Shown one piece after another: positions 6,917 to 16,245 of a stretch of DNA of 64,000 nt. The stretch's first letter is position 1. The number at the start of each line of letters is the position of its first letter. Source of the stretch: Chryseobacterium sp. Leaf201 (GTDB lineage: Bacteria; Bacteroidota; Bacteroidia; Flavobacteriales; Weeksellaceae); NCBI RefSeq assembly GCF_001421435.1, contig NZ_LMKA01000090.1:47020-111019 (forward strand), given 5' to 3'. The position numbers were made by a program, and so were the translations under genes. Below the pieces are notes generated by a model. It was given only the letters and a program-made list of their open reading frames with translations. It did no database searches and had not been told where the DNA came from.

Positions 6917-9900
6917 ATGAATAAATTCATAAAAAATATCATTGCTTTTTCATTAAAAAATAAAGCATTTACCTTTATCTGGGTAGCGGTACTGGCGGTT
7001 GCAGGATTCATAAGCTTCAAAAATATGCCTATTGAAGCCTTTCCCGATGTCACCAATACCCAGATTGTTATTATTACCCAATGGAACGGGCGGAGCGCAG
7101 AAGAAGTAGAGCGTTTTGTCACCACACCCGTCGAGTTGGCCATGAGTCCGGTTCAGAAGAAAACCAGTGTGAGGAGTACGACGATGTTTGGGCTTTCCAT
7201 TGTGAAAATTCTTTTTGACGATGGGGTGGATGATACGTTTGCCAGAAATCAGGTCAATAACCAGTTACGAACCATTAGCCTTCCTGATGAGGTAGACCCT
7301 GAAGTACAGCCACCCTACGGACCCACCGGAGAGATTTTCCGGTACACCTTACAGAGTAAAACCAAAGACTCCCGCGAATTACTGACATTGCAGAACTGGG
7401 TCATCGACCGGGCTTTGAGAGGTGTTCCCGGTGTTGCGGATATCAACGTTTTCGGAGGCCGGGACAAAGTGTTTGAATTAAGCATTGACCCGCGCGCTTT
7501 GGACAAATATAACCTCACTCCGCTTCAGGTATATGAAGCCGTAACAAAAAGCAATCTTAATGTGGGCGGCGATGTGATCGAAAAGAACGGGCAGGCCTAT
7601 GTGGTGCGGGGAATCGGACTGGTGAAATCAGTTTCGGATATCGGGAATATCACAATACAGAATGACAGCGGAAACCCTGTTCTGGTCAAGAGTGTGGCTG
7701 AAGTTCATGAAAGCTCAATGCCCAGGGTAGGGCAGGCCGGGCTTAACGGGCAGGAAGATACGGTAGAAGGGATTGTGGTGATGAGAAAAGGTGAAAATCC
7801 CCGGGAAGTACTGGTAGGCGTAAAAGCAAAAATTAAAGAACTCAATGAAAAAATCCTTCCGAAAGAGGTTAAAATGGTAACCTTCTATGACCGTGACCAC
7901 CTGATGGATTTTACAACGGAAACCGTAATGCACAACCTGCTTGAAGGGATCATCCTGGTAACCGTAATCGTATTGATTTTCATGGCCGACTGGCGGACTA
8001 CACTGATTGTTTCCATCATCATCCCGCTATCATTATTATTTGCATTTTTATGTTTAAAGCTCGCTGGTATGAGTGCCAATTTACTTTCTCTGGGTGCAGT
8101 GGATTTTGGGATTATCATCGATGGGGCCGTTGTCATGGTCGAAGGACTTTTTGTGATGCTCGATCATAAAGCACTTAAATACGGGCAGGAAAAATTCAAT
8201 AAAATGGCGAAAGCCGGATGGATCAAAAAAACAGGGACCGGCCTGGGGAAAGCCATCTTCTTTTCCAAACTGATCATCATTACGTCATTGATCCCGATCT
8301 TCTCATTCCAGAAAGTGGAAGGCAAAATGTTCTCGCCGCTGGCATTCACCCTGGGGTTTGCATTGATCGGTGCGCTGATCTTTACCCTGACTTTGGTTCC
8401 GGTTCTGTCACACATCCTTTTAAATAAAAATGTAAAGGAAAAAAACAATCCTTTTGTAAACTTCTGGGACAGGATGGTTTTGAAAGGCTTCGGGTATACT
8501 TTCAAACATAAAAAAATGAGCCTGATGGTGGCTGTTTCATTCATGGTAGTGACTTTATTTTCGGGTAAGTTTTTAGGCACTGAATTCTTGCCGCAGCTGA
8601 ATGAAGGATCATTATGGATTACTGCAGAAATGCCGATGAGCTCTTCATTAAAAGAATCCCTGAAAACCGCAGAACTCTTAAAGAAAGACCTCATGCGCTT
8701 CCCGGAAGTAACCGATGTACTGGCGCAGACCGGAAGAAGCAATGACGGAACCGACCCGAACGGTTTCGGGTTTGTGCAGTTTGCCGTGAACCTCCAGCCT
8801 AAAGAAGACTGGAAAAGGAACATCACGTATGACGAACTGATAGAAGGGATTGATAAAAAGCTGAGGGCATACCAGGGAATTACATTTAATTATTCACAGC
8901 CAATCTCCGACAATGTAGCCGAAGCAGTAGCCGGTTTCAAAGCCGAAAACGGGATTAAAATATATGGTGATAATCTGCAGACCCTGGACAGGCTGGCTGA
9001 AGAAGTGCTGAAACAGGTAAAAGATATCAGAGGCGTAAAAGATGCCGGAATCATTAAAAATATCGGGCAGCCGGAAGTGAGCGTAGTACTTGACCGGGAT
9101 AAGATGGCTGCATACGGGGTGATGCCGGATGATGCACAGTCGGTCCTGGAAATGGCATTCGGAGGAAAGACGGCTTCGGAGATGTTTGACGGGGAAAGGA
9201 AATTCCCGATCCGCCTGCGCTATGCACAGGATTACAGAAAAGGTGAAAATGATATTGCTGCTTTGATGGTACCTACGCAGGACGGTGCAAAAATACCTTT
9301 AAAAGAGATCAGTACGATTGAAAAAGGTAACGGCGCGGCATTTATTTACCGGGATGATATCAAACGGTATATCGGGGTGAAGTTCTCGATCCGTGACCGT
9401 GATCTGGGAGGAACGATTGCAGATGCCCAGACGGCAGTAGCGAAAATAAACCTTCCGGATGGATATTCCGTAGGCTGGACCGGCCAGTTTGAAAACCAGC
9501 AGCGGGCTTCAAAAAGGCTTGCCCAGGTAGTCCCGGTAAGTATGCTGGGGATTTTCTTTCTTTTATTTGTTCTTTTCGGGAATATGAAAGATGCACTTCT
9601 GGTACTGGCCAATGTCCCGTTTGCCCTGATCGGGGGAATTATTGCCCTGCATCTCACCGGAATTAATTTCGGGATTTCTGCCGGTGTGGGGATGATTGCA
9701 CTTCTTGGGATCTGTATCCAGAACGGCGTAATCCTCATTACGGAATTTCATCAGAATGTCCGGGACGGCATAGGTCTGGACGAAGCTATTTTCAGTGGAG
9801 TGAAATCAAGGACCCGGCCTGTTATTATGACTGCTTTAATGGCTTCCATCGGGTTATTGCCGGCTGCACTATCAACAGGCATCGGGTCAGAATCGCAAAA

Positions 9901-10018
9901 GCCGCTGGCCATTGTGATTATCGGAGGGCTGGTTACCGCCACCGTGCTGACCTTACTGATCTTCCCGATTATTTTCTGGATATTCAACCGGACGAAAAAA
10001 TCGCAGCTGATCTCATAA
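6917..10018 (+). CDS. heavy-metal efflux RND pump, CusA/CzcA family
   Basis: Encodes 1033 residues, the usual size for the family. The N-terminal helix leads into the signature PIEAFPDVTNTQIVIITQW, and the transmembrane segment containing DFGIIIDGAVVMVE (about 395-409) carries the acidic residues for proton relay that mark the heavy-metal branch of RND pumps. Two large periplasmic loops (about 35-330 and 560-860) and the C-terminal helices with GIALLGICIQNGVILITEFH-like spacing complete the duplicated fold. It is the last gene of the adaptor/duct/pump set and ends before a terminator at 10048. Likely substrates are Cu, Ag, Zn, Co or Cd; sequence alone does not choose. Confidence 0.95.
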   Translation: MNKFIKNIIAFSLKNKAFTFIWVAVLAVAGFISFKNMPIEAFPDVTNTQIVIITQWNGRSAEEVERFVTTPVELAMSPVQKKTSVRSTTMFGLSIVKILFDDGVDDTFARNQVNNQLRTISLPDEVDPEVQPPYGPTGEIFRYTLQSKTKDSRELLTLQNWVIDRALRGVPGVADINVFGGRDKVFELSIDPRALDKYNLTPLQVYEAVTKSNLNVGGDVIEKNGQAYVVRGIGLVKSVSDIGNITIQNDSGNPVLVKSVAEVHESSMPRVGQAGLNGQEDTVEGIVVMRKGENPREVLVGVKAKIKELNEKILPKEVKMVTFYDRDHLMDFTTETVMHNLLEGIILVTVIVLIFMADWRTTLIVSIIIPLSLLFAFLCLKLAGMSANLLSLGAVDFGIIIDGAVVMVEGLFVMLDHKALKYGQEKFNKMAKAGWIKKTGTGLGKAIFFSKLIIITSLIPIFSFQKVEGKMFSPLAFTLGFALIGALIFTLTLVPVLSHILLNKNVKEKNNPFVNFWDRMVLKGFGYTFKHKKMSLMVAVSFMVVTLFSGKFLGTEFLPQLNEGSLWITAEMPMSSSLKESLKTAELLKKDLMRFPEVTDVLAQTGRSNDGTDPNGFGFVQFAVNLQPKEDWKRNITYDELIEGIDKKLRAYQGITFNYSQPISDNVAEAVAGFKAENGIKIYGDNLQTLDRLAEEVLKQVKDIRGVKDAGIIKNIGQPEVSVVLDRDKMAAYGVMPDDAQSVLEMAFGGKTASEMFDGERKFPIRLRYAQDYRKGENDIAALMVPTQDGAKIPLKEISTIEKGNGAAFIYRDDIKRYIGVKFSIRDRDLGGTIADAQTAVAKINLPDGYSVGWTGQFENQQRASKRLAQVVPVSMLGIFFLLFVLFGNMKDALLVLANVPFALIGGIIALHLTGINFGISAGVGMIALLGICIQNGVILITEFHQNVRDGIGLDEAIFSGVKSRTRPVIMTALMASIGLLPAALSTGIGSESQKPLAIVIIGGLVTATVLTLLIFPIIFWIFNRTKKSQLIS

Positions 10019-10047
10019 TCTTTATTAAATTGAGCAGATCCAAAAAT

Positions 10048-10079
10048 AAGAAGCCCGGAAATAAATCCCCGGGCTTCTC
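10048..10079. terminator. bidirectional terminator between pump and DUF4394 gene
   Basis: AGAAGCCCGG pairs with CCGGGCTTCT around a loop of about 9 nt. It separates convergent genes. Neither flank has a long T-run, so efficiency is uncertain. Confidence 0.6.
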
Positions 10080-10101
10080 CTATTGAAATAATATGATGAG
10101 T

Positions 10102-11601
10102 TTAGAATCCTAGTCCTACGGCAAAAGCTTTTACCACATTCGGGAAATCTGCTACGGAAGTAGCGGCTCCGGTGGTGGTATTAATGCTGTAGATTTTTGT
10201 TGAGGTCCCTACAGTGGCCATCAGGTATGCTTTCTGGCTCATGCTGCCGATATCAAATCCGTTGGCATTGGAAATATTGATTCCCAGTGAACCTGTTTCT
10301 ACCAGCGTACCGTCGTTAGGAGGTATCTGCTGATATAGTTTATCGGTAGTATGGTCGATCACAAATAAAGTGGTTGAAGTGGCTCCGGCCATGTTATTGG
10401 TATAGGCTGCAGCGCTTAATGTAGCTCCCAAAGGATTGATGGCGCCATCTATTGCCGTAACCGCTCCGGTTACCGGATCAAGACGGAGGTTTTGCCCTGT
10501 ATTGCTCACTACCCGTATTCTATCAACCGTAGGATTGAAATCAAATCCGAAATCTGCCCCGACCAATAAAGTGGATAAAGGTGAGGTTCCGACTGCTGTT
10601 GCGGCTCCCGTTCCTAAGTTAATGGTATACATCCTACTGGAACTTCCCAGCGCATACAGCTGTCCGTTGACAGGACGGAAGTCAATACCTAAAATATTTT
10701 CACCGGTCTGTAATCCGGCGATGGATTTTGAAACCGGCATCGGGTTATTGGGGTTAAAGATCTGAAGATTGTTGGAATTGTCTACAGCATATGCTACCGG
10801 TTCCGTAGGGATGGCAAGATCAATAACTGCCTGCTGAAGCATCCCGATATTGGTTGCTTTTCCGTTGCCAAGATCAATCATATGCAGTTTGTTATTTACC
10901 GCTATCAGTGCCGTGCTGTTATCAAATTTGATATCGAAAGCTGCCTGCCCTGTAAAAGTGGTGCCCAGGCTTCCTACCTCTACCAGTGTCCCGGCATTGG
11001 GCGGATCCTGTTTGAATAATTTGCCTGAAGCGGCATCAATATCATATAAAACGGTGGAAGAAGCTCCGGATTTGCTGTTGGTATACGCTACTCCGGTAAT
11101 GGAAGGGGTTCCGCCTCCGTTGATGTTGGAATCCATAGCAGCTACGGCTCCCGTTTCAGGATTCAGTCTCAGGTTTTGTCCGGTATTGCTTACCAGTCGG
11201 ATCCTGTCAACGGTAGGGTTAAAATCTATGGAAGCGATCGTCCCTGAAACCGCCGGCGCAAATGCAGTGGTGTTTACCGTTCTTGCAGATGCATTGGAAG
11301 TATTGATGACGTAAAGCTTGCTGGCACTGGATAGTGCGTAGAGTTCTCCGGTTGCAGGCCTGAAATCAATGCTCATTAACTTTTCTCCGGCAGCAACGCC
11401 TGAAACTGCTGTTTTAGAAATAAATGTCTTAGGGTTATTGGAATTGAAAGAGACCAGTTCATTGCCGGCTGTTATCCCGTATACCATCAGGTCCGGGCCT
11501 TTCACTTCATTTTCCATAGACATCATGTCATCAGAATCGTCACAGGAAAATAAAACGGCCGCGCTGAACAGTACCGAGCAAATGTGTAATAGTTTTCTCA
11601 T
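10102..11601 (-). CDS. DUF4394 lipoprotein with two tandem domains
   Basis: Encodes 499 residues. The signal peptide ends in a lipobox (AVLFSC, Cys20). Two similar halves follow, each about 220 residues: both contain IDFRPA/VTGELYALSS-type, FNPTVDRIRLVSNTGQNLR and GTLVEVGSLGI-type segments, the hallmark of DUF4394. The repeats suggest a beta-propeller-like fold on the cell surface or in the periplasm. The function of the family is unknown. The gene stands alone between the metal pump (convergent) and tuf (divergent), and its G+C is higher than that of tuf next door. Confidence 0.85.
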   Translation of the reverse strand: MRKLLHICSVLFSAAVLFSCDDSDDMMSMENEVKGPDLMVYGITAGNELVSFNSNNPKTFISKTAVSGVAAGEKLMSIDFRPATGELYALSSASKLYVINTSNASARTVNTTAFAPAVSGTIASIDFNPTVDRIRLVSNTGQNLRLNPETGAVAAMDSNINGGGTPSITGVAYTNSKSGASSTVLYDIDAASGKLFKQDPPNAGTLVEVGSLGTTFTGQAAFDIKFDNSTALIAVNNKLHMIDLGNGKATNIGMLQQAVIDLAIPTEPVAYAVDNSNNLQIFNPNNPMPVSKSIAGLQTGENILGIDFRPVNGQLYALGSSSRMYTINLGTGAATAVGTSPLSTLLVGADFGFDFNPTVDRIRVVSNTGQNLRLDPVTGAVTAIDGAINPLGATLSAAAYTNNMAGATSTTLFVIDHTTDKLYQQIPPNDGTLVETGSLGINISNANGFDIGSMSQKAYLMATVGTSTKIYSINTTTGAATSVADFPNVVKAFAVGLGF

Positions 11602-11777
11602 AATATTATTTTAAATGGTTTGTAATATGTACGACAAAAGCGGGACGGCGGATTTTTTAAACGGAAATTATTTTAATTTCAGGCTGTAATCTGATTCTAT
11701 ATCGTTCATAATTAGAATGATAATTTATATTTTAAGGAAAAGGTCTGCCAATGATTTTTTCAATTGAGAAATTTGTG

Positions 11778-11785
11778 TAAATTTG
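11778..11785 (+). promoter_or_regulatory. candidate upstream promoter element of tuf
   Basis: TAAATTTG matches TAnnTTTG and lies 153 nt before the tuf start. No TTG is seen 19-20 nt upstream. It may be a second, distal promoter. Confidence 0.4.
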
Positions 11786-11880
11786 CAATCTCAATACATG
11801 AGATACATAAGGTCTGTACTATATTGATTTGGATATTAAAACTTTTTTTATCAAAAAGTTTATAGTATTTAAAAAATCAT

Positions 11881-11888
11881 TATATTTG
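11881..11888 (+). promoter_or_regulatory. candidate main promoter element of tuf
   Basis: TATATTTG matches TAnnTTTG, 50 nt before the tuf start in a very A+T-rich region. A standalone promoter is expected here because the tRNA genes that precede tuf in many relatives are far away. Confidence 0.6.
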
Positions 11889-11930
11889 CACACCGAAAAT
11901 TTGAAAAACAATAAATAAATAATTTACATC

Positions 11931-13142
11931 ATGGCAAAGGAAACGTTTAATCGTAACAAACCACACTTGAACATTGGTACTATTGGTCACGTTGACCATG
12001 GTAAAACTACACTTACTGCAGCGATCAGTGCTGTATTAGCGAGCAAAGGTCTTGCTGAGAAAAAAGATTTCTCTGCTATTGACTCTGCTCCAGAAGAAAA
12101 AGAAAGAGGGATTACTATCAATACTGCTCACATCGAGTACGAAACTGAAAAAAGACATTATGCTCACGTTGACTGTCCAGGTCACGCGGATTATGTTAAG
12201 AACATGGTAACGGGTGCTGCTCAGATGGACGGTGCTATCGTTGTGTGTGCTGCTACAGACGGACCAATGCCTCAGACAAGAGAGCACATTCTACTTTGCC
12301 GTCAGGTAAACGTACCTAGAATCGTTGTTTTCATGAACAAAGTTGACATGGTGGATGATGCTGAATTATTAGAGCTTGTTGAAATGGAATTAAGAGACTT
12401 ATTGTCTACTTACGATTTCGACGGTGATAATTCTCCTGTAGTTCAAGGTTCTGCACTTGGTGCACTTACTGCTGCTACTGCTACTCCGGTAAACACTGAT
12501 GATCAGTGGTTTAAGAGTGTTGAAGAATTAATGGATGCTGTTGATACCTGGATCGAAGAGCCGGTAAGAGATACTGAAAAGCCATTCTTGATGCCAATTG
12601 AAGATGTATTCTCTATTACAGGTAGAGGTACTGTAGCAACAGGTAGAATTGAAGCTGGTATCATCAACACAGGTGATCCTGTAGATATCGTTGGTATGGG
12701 TGATGAGAAATTAACTTCTACAATTACAGGAGTTGAGATGTTCAGAAAAATCCTAGACAGAGGTGAAGCTGGTGATAACGTAGGTCTATTGTTGAGAGGT
12801 ATTGAAAAAACCGACATCAAGAGAGGTATGGTAATTGCTAAGAAAGACTCTGTGAAGCCACACAAAAAACTGAAAGCATCAGTTTATATCCTTTCTAAAG
12901 AAGAAGGTGGACGTCACACTCCATTCCACAACAAATACCGTCCTCAGTTCTACGTAAGAACTACTGACGTTACAGGTGAGATCTTCTTACCAGAAGGTGT
13001 AGAAATGGTAATGCCTGGTGATAACTTAGAGATCACTGTAGAATTGTTACAGCCAATCGCTCTTAACGTAGGTCTTAGATTTGCGATCAGAGAAGGAGGT
13101 AGAACAGTTGGTTCAGGTCAGGTTACTGAAATCTTAGACTAA
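11931..13142 (+). CDS. tuf: elongation factor Tu
   Basis: Encodes 403 residues. The G1 P-loop GHVDHGKT (about 19-26), switch region [14 protein letters not shown]3 [13 protein letters not shown]4 NKVDM and G5 SALGAL identify a translational GTPase, and domains 2 and 3 have full EF-Tu length, with the C-terminal [15 protein letters not shown]-Tu delivers aminoacyl-tRNA to the ribosome in the cytoplasm. Codon use is strongly biased (GGT, AGA, GTA), in line with high expression. A strong terminator follows, so tuf is its own unit ahead of tRNA-Trp-secE-nusG. Confidence 0.98.
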   Translation: MAKETFNRNKPHLNIGTIGHVDHGKTTLTAAISAVLASKGLAEKKDFSAIDSAPEEKERGITINTAHIEYETEKRHYAHVDCPGHADYVKNMVTGAAQMDGAIVVCAATDGPMPQTREHILLCRQVNVPRIVVFMNKVDMVDDAELLELVEMELRDLLSTYDFDGDNSPVVQGSALGALTAATATPVNTDDQWFKSVEELMDAVDTWIEEPVRDTEKPFLMPIEDVFSITGRGTVATGRIEAGIINTGDPVDIVGMGDEKLTSTITGVEMFRKILDRGEAGDNVGLLLRGIEKTDIKRGMVIAKKDSVKPHKKLKASVYILSKEEGGRHTPFHNKYRPQFYVRTTDVTGEIFLPEGVEMVMPGDNLEITVELLQPIALNVGLRFAIREGGRTVGSGQVTEILD

Positions 13143-13159
13143 TCATCTTAAAAATAATA

Positions 13160-13198
13160 AAGCTTCCGTAAGGAAATTCTTTACGGAAGCTTTTTTTA
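13160..13198 (+). terminator. strong intrinsic terminator after tuf
   Basis: AGCTTCCGTAA pairs with TTACGGAAGCT (one unpaired position) and is followed by TTTTTTT. It ends 4 nt before tRNA-Trp, so the tRNA-Trp/secE/nusG transcript either starts very close by or depends on read-through. Confidence 0.9.
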
Positions 13199-13201
13199 AC
13201 T

Positions 13202-13272
13202 ACGGGCATCGTCCAATGGTAGGATACCGGTCTCCAAAACCGTTGATCAGGGTTCGAATCCTTGTGCCCGTG
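13202..13272 (+). tRNA. tRNA-Trp (anticodon CCA)
   Basis: Acceptor arms ACGGGCA (13202-13208) and TGCCCGT (13265-13271) pair, with discriminator G272. The anticodon loop CTCCAAA carries CCA, and the T-arm contains GGTTCGAATCC. Position between tuf and secE is the conserved arrangement in Bacteroidota. Confidence 0.96.
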
Positions 13273-13284
13273 CAAATAATAATT

Positions 13285-13491
13285 ATGAGTTCATTAATCG
13301 ATTTTTTAAAAGGTTCTTATAACGAATTCAGACATAAAGTTGAATGGCCGAAATGGTCTGATCTGCAGTCTTCTACTATTGTAGTAACGATAGCGACAGT
13401 AATTCTGGCATTATTTACTTTTGGGGTTGATGAATTGTTTTCCAAAGCAATCAGCAACATCATAGGAATGCTTATCAACTTGTTCAATTAA
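13285..13491 (+). CDS. secE: preprotein translocase subunit SecE
   Basis: Encodes 68 residues from the ATG at 13285; a longer frame from 13216 would run through tRNA-Trp and is rejected. The short single-helix form has the amphipathic motif FLKGSYNEFRHKVEWPKWSD (residues 6-25), including the conserved VEWP, followed by one membrane helix (about 31-50). SecE clamps SecY in the inner-membrane translocon. It lies 12 nt after tRNA-Trp and 20 nt before nusG, the conserved order. Confidence 0.95.
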   Translation: MSSLIDFLKGSYNEFRHKVEWPKWSDLQSSTIVVTIATVILALFTFGVDELFSKAISNIIGMLINLFN

Positions 13492-13511
13492 TAATAAAGT
13501 ATTTTCCCACA

Positions 13512-14054
13512 ATGAGCGAATTGAAATGGTATGTGCTGAAAGCAATCAGCGGACAGGAAAATAAAGTGAAAAACTACATTGAGACAGAAATCAAGCGTTT
13601 AGGGTTTGAGCAGTATGTTACTCAGGTGGTTATTCCTATGGAAAAGGTAATTCAGATCCGGAACGGTAAAAAAGTTCCTAAAGAAAGACCTTACTATCCT
13701 GGATACTTAATGATAGAAGCAGATTTGATGGGGGAAATTCCTCACGCAATCAAAAATATTCCCGGTGTTATTTCTTTCTTAAGCTTAACCAAAGGAGGAG
13801 ATCCTGTACCGATGAGAAAATCTGAAGTTAACAGGATGTTGGGAAGAATGGATGAACTGTCAGAATTTGCAAGCGATGTTGAAATCCCGTATATCGTGGG
13901 TGAGAACGTTAAGGTAATTGACGGGCCGTTCAACGGATTCAACGGAACAGTGGAAAAAATCCTTGAGGACAAAAAGAAAATCGAGGTTTCGGTTCTTATC
14001 TTCGGAAGAAAGACGCCAATGGAACTCAGCTATATGCAGGTAGAAAAAGTGTAA
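13512..14054 (+). CDS. nusG: transcription termination/antitermination factor NusG
   Basis: Encodes 180 residues. The NGN domain begins WYVLKAISGQENKVKNYIE and contains RPYYPGYLMIEADL; the C-terminal KOW domain contains VKVIDGPFNGFNGTVEKI. NusG binds RNA polymerase and couples it to elongation control and to the ribosome. It follows secE closely and is ended by a hairpin at 14082, so rplK, its usual downstream neighbour, is transcribed separately here. Confidence 0.97.
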   Translation: MSELKWYVLKAISGQENKVKNYIETEIKRLGFEQYVTQVVIPMEKVIQIRNGKKVPKERPYYPGYLMIEADLMGEIPHAIKNIPGVISFLSLTKGGDPVPMRKSEVNRMLGRMDELSEFASDVEIPYIVGENVKVIDGPFNGFNGTVEKILEDKKKIEVSVLIFGRKTPMELSYMQVEKV

Positions 14055-14081
14055 TGCTTTAAAAATAAAATAAAGAAAGCC

Positions 14082-14112
14082 AAGCCGTTCAGATTCTGAA
14101 CGGCTTTTCTTA
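14082..14112. terminator. terminator after nusG (probably bidirectional)
   Basis: AAGCCGTTCAGA pairs with TCTGAACGGCTT around TT and is followed by TTCTT on the plus strand; on the minus strand it is followed by GGCTTTCTTTATTTT. It separates nusG from the convergent GNAT gene. Confidence 0.8.
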
Positions 14113-15192
14113 TGTAAAAATTGCATCCCCGTCTCCGGCGGCAACATTAAAATCAAAATCATTCCCCAGAGCATTGTCAAGGTTTTTATGCATCAGAAAA
14201 TGCCTTTGGCGGTCTTTTTTATATAAAGTACGGATCTGATCTAGATGCTTATTGATGTCTTCATCAAAACTGATCAGGATTGAAATCTTTTCCTGCCTGA
14301 TGTATAGGTTTAAAACCTGTGCAGATACACCTGCATCTTTACTGCCAAATACAAAATGAAGCTTGGCTATATGGTTGCGTACGGAAAGCATCAATATGGT
14401 GTTAAGCACAGTTGCTGTATAAATTTTGATAAATACATATTCAAACTTTTTGTCAAATGCGGAAAACTGATAATTGGCAGGCTCAGACGACTGTTGATTG
14501 GTAACCCAGGGATAATTTGTAATCCATCTGATTTCTGCAGTATTTCTGTTGAAGTTGTTGTGTGTCTGGTTTGTACTGATAAATGTTGCAGACTCTTCGT
14601 CCAGGCTCTTTGCAATTTCAAACTTCTGAAGGTTATGATTATAGTTTCTGTGCATTATTTTCACGTATGCATTAATCCCACCATCCAGTATTTTCAGGGC
14701 CGGCAGTAAAGTTTCCCACTTTTTATTTTTTACAGGAAGTATTTTCTGAAGATCAGATAGAAAATAGTAGGCCCGGCCGTTTAATGATTCCCTAGGAACG
14801 AAAAGATTACTTTTCATATACATATTCCCGGCTTCAGGGGTAAATTCGGTGATGATAATATGGCCCTGATATTCATCACAGGCTTTGTGAAGGAGCTGTT
14901 GGGCAATCTTTTTTCCCCGGTAATCCGGATGTACAAAGATTGTGCTGAGCCAGCCGGTCTTGATCTTTTGCTTTTCCTTTTTAATCATATCCGGTAAAAT
15001 ACCGATATATCCTGCTAAATTCTGTTGGTCAAAAGCCAGGATCAGAAGGGTGTCTTCATCACCGGCAGCCGGATTGCTGATATGAGATTGTGCCCTGTGA
15101 ACCGATATGGGACAGAAAGGGAATTGGCGGAACTCAACGGAAATAATCAGTTCCTGTAATTGAGATTTATTATAGGTTTGCAGTGAAATCAT
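14110..15192 (-). CDS. GNAT-family N-acetyltransferase
   Basis: Encodes 360 residues. The N-terminal part has the GNAT core: GYIGILPDM, then TGWLSTIFVHPDYRGKKIAQQLL (motif A, R/Q-x-x-G-x-G/A is represented by RGKKIA), about residues 80-125. The C-terminal 200 residues look like a second, degenerate GNAT-like half without a clear acetyl-CoA loop. The start codon overlaps the stop of the deacetylase gene by 4 nt (ATGA), so the two are translationally coupled. Together they suggest modification of a surface glycan, by inference. Substrate unknown. Confidence 0.8.
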   Translation of the reverse strand: MISLQTYNKSQLQELIISVEFRQFPFCPISVHRAQSHISNPAAGDEDTLLILAFDQQNLAGYIGILPDMIKKEKQKIKTGWLSTIFVHPDYRGKKIAQQLLHKACDEYQGHIIITEFTPEAGNMYMKSNLFVPRESLNGRAYYFLSDLQKILPVKNKKWETLLPALKILDGGINAYVKIMHRNYNHNLQKFEIAKSLDEESATFISTNQTHNNFNRNTAEIRWITNYPWVTNQQSSEPANYQFSAFDKKFEYVFIKIYTATVLNTILMLSVRNHIAKLHFVFGSKDAGVSAQVLNLYIRQEKISILISFDEDINKHLDQIRTLYKKDRQRHFLMHKNLDNALGNDFDFNVAAGDGDAIFT

Positions 15193-16178
15193 CTGGCGAT
15201 TGTGTTTTTATTGAATATTTTTTTTAGCTGAAAATAGTTGGTTTCAAAGTGTATTTCCCGTTCAGCAGACAGACCGTTTTCCATGGGAATACGCTGCAGA
15301 TTTTTTTCAAAACCGTCAAGCTTTACACCTGCTGTACCGAATGTCAGCCGTAAAGTTTCATTTTCATCGAACAACTTAATAAACAGTTCTTCTGTAAGCC
15401 CGAAGTCGGTAAACGGAAAAGCAAAGCACTCTTCTAAAAGTCCGTTTTCTTTGATGTAGCTTAATGATCTCCGGATATTATGCAGCTGTTCCTCCAATGG
15501 AAGGTGCGCGAAATAAGGATGGTCCCAGCTGTGTGAAGCAATACCGAATCCCTGTTGCTGAACAGATTTTAAATCACCAGTATCCATATAGATCTTTCTG
15601 CCTGCCCTGTATTCTTTAAAATCCAGATCCATCATCTGTCCCAACTGTTCCAGCTGATATCTGTTTTCGTAACGAATAGCATGGATACTGCCGATGGCTT
15701 TATTTTTATTATTTTCTTTTAGCCTGAGTTGACTTAAAACCGGTTCTGGAATACAGTAATTTTTATCCTTGATCTTTTCTATGATCAGGCTGGCCTTCAA
15801 CCGGAACATCATATCCGGATTGTCTGTAAAAGCCGGATTGATAAAATTGATGGCGTAAATTCCTTTTCTTAAAAGAATCGGTATAACGACCTCTTTAAAT
15901 TCATAAAACCCGTCATCAAACGTAAGGAGTGCGTAGGGCTTTTGGGCAGGCTTGTTATAATGATCCTTAAAAAAATCCCATGGTACAAATTCAAATTTCT
16001 TAAGCATGCCATCAAGATCCGCTTCAAAATCCTTCGTGTTTTTATAGTTGATAATGTGTCTGATGTGGGGCAAGTATTCGTCAGAAACACAGTGATAAAC
16101 CGGAATTACATAAGGAAGAGGAAATTTTGCATAGGTACCGAGCGATGAATTTATTTTTTTTAAAAATAATTTTAACAT
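15189..16178 (-). CDS. polysaccharide deacetylase family protein
   Basis: Encodes 329 residues. The NodB homology region carries motif 1 as LLTFDDGFYEF (catalytic Asp and metal-binding Asp), motif 2 as ASHSWDHPYFAHL (two metal-binding His), and FAFPFTDFG near motif 3. Such carbohydrate esterase family 4 enzymes remove N- or O-acetyl groups from glycans using a divalent metal. No clear signal peptide is seen, so it may act in the cytoplasm on precursors. It is the first gene of a two-gene unit with the GNAT protein and is divergent from the tail-fibre-like gene 67 nt away. Confidence 0.85.
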   Translation of the reverse strand: MLKLFLKKINSSLGTYAKFPLPYVIPVYHCVSDEYLPHIRHIINYKNTKDFEADLDGMLKKFEFVPWDFFKDHYNKPAQKPYALLTFDDGFYEFKEVVIPILLRKGIYAINFINPAFTDNPDMMFRLKASLIIEKIKDKNYCIPEPVLSQLRLKENNKNKAIGSIHAIRYENRYQLEQLGQMMDLDFKEYRAGRKIYMDTGDLKSVQQQGFGIASHSWDHPYFAHLPLEEQLHNIRRSLSYIKENGLLEECFAFPFTDFGLTEELFIKLFDENETLRLTFGTAGVKLDGFEKNLQRIPMENGLSAEREIHFETNYFQLKKIFNKNTIAR

Positions 16179-16245
16179 TTTATTAAGAAATACAAATTAT
16201 TTAGTAAATTTAGAGAATTAAACCATAACCATAATTCAAATTAAT

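Noticed and set aside
8164..8826. 220-codon frame opposite to the RND pump
   Set aside because: Antisense shadow of a highly conserved pump gene with no motif of its own.
10850..11314. 154-codon frame opposite to the DUF4394 gene
   Set aside because: Antisense to a repetitive gene; its own internal repeats mirror the DUF4394 duplication.
14356..14709. 117-codon rightward frame inside the GNAT gene
   Set aside because: Antisense shadow; no independent promoter or signal, and the GNAT frame is clearly coding.
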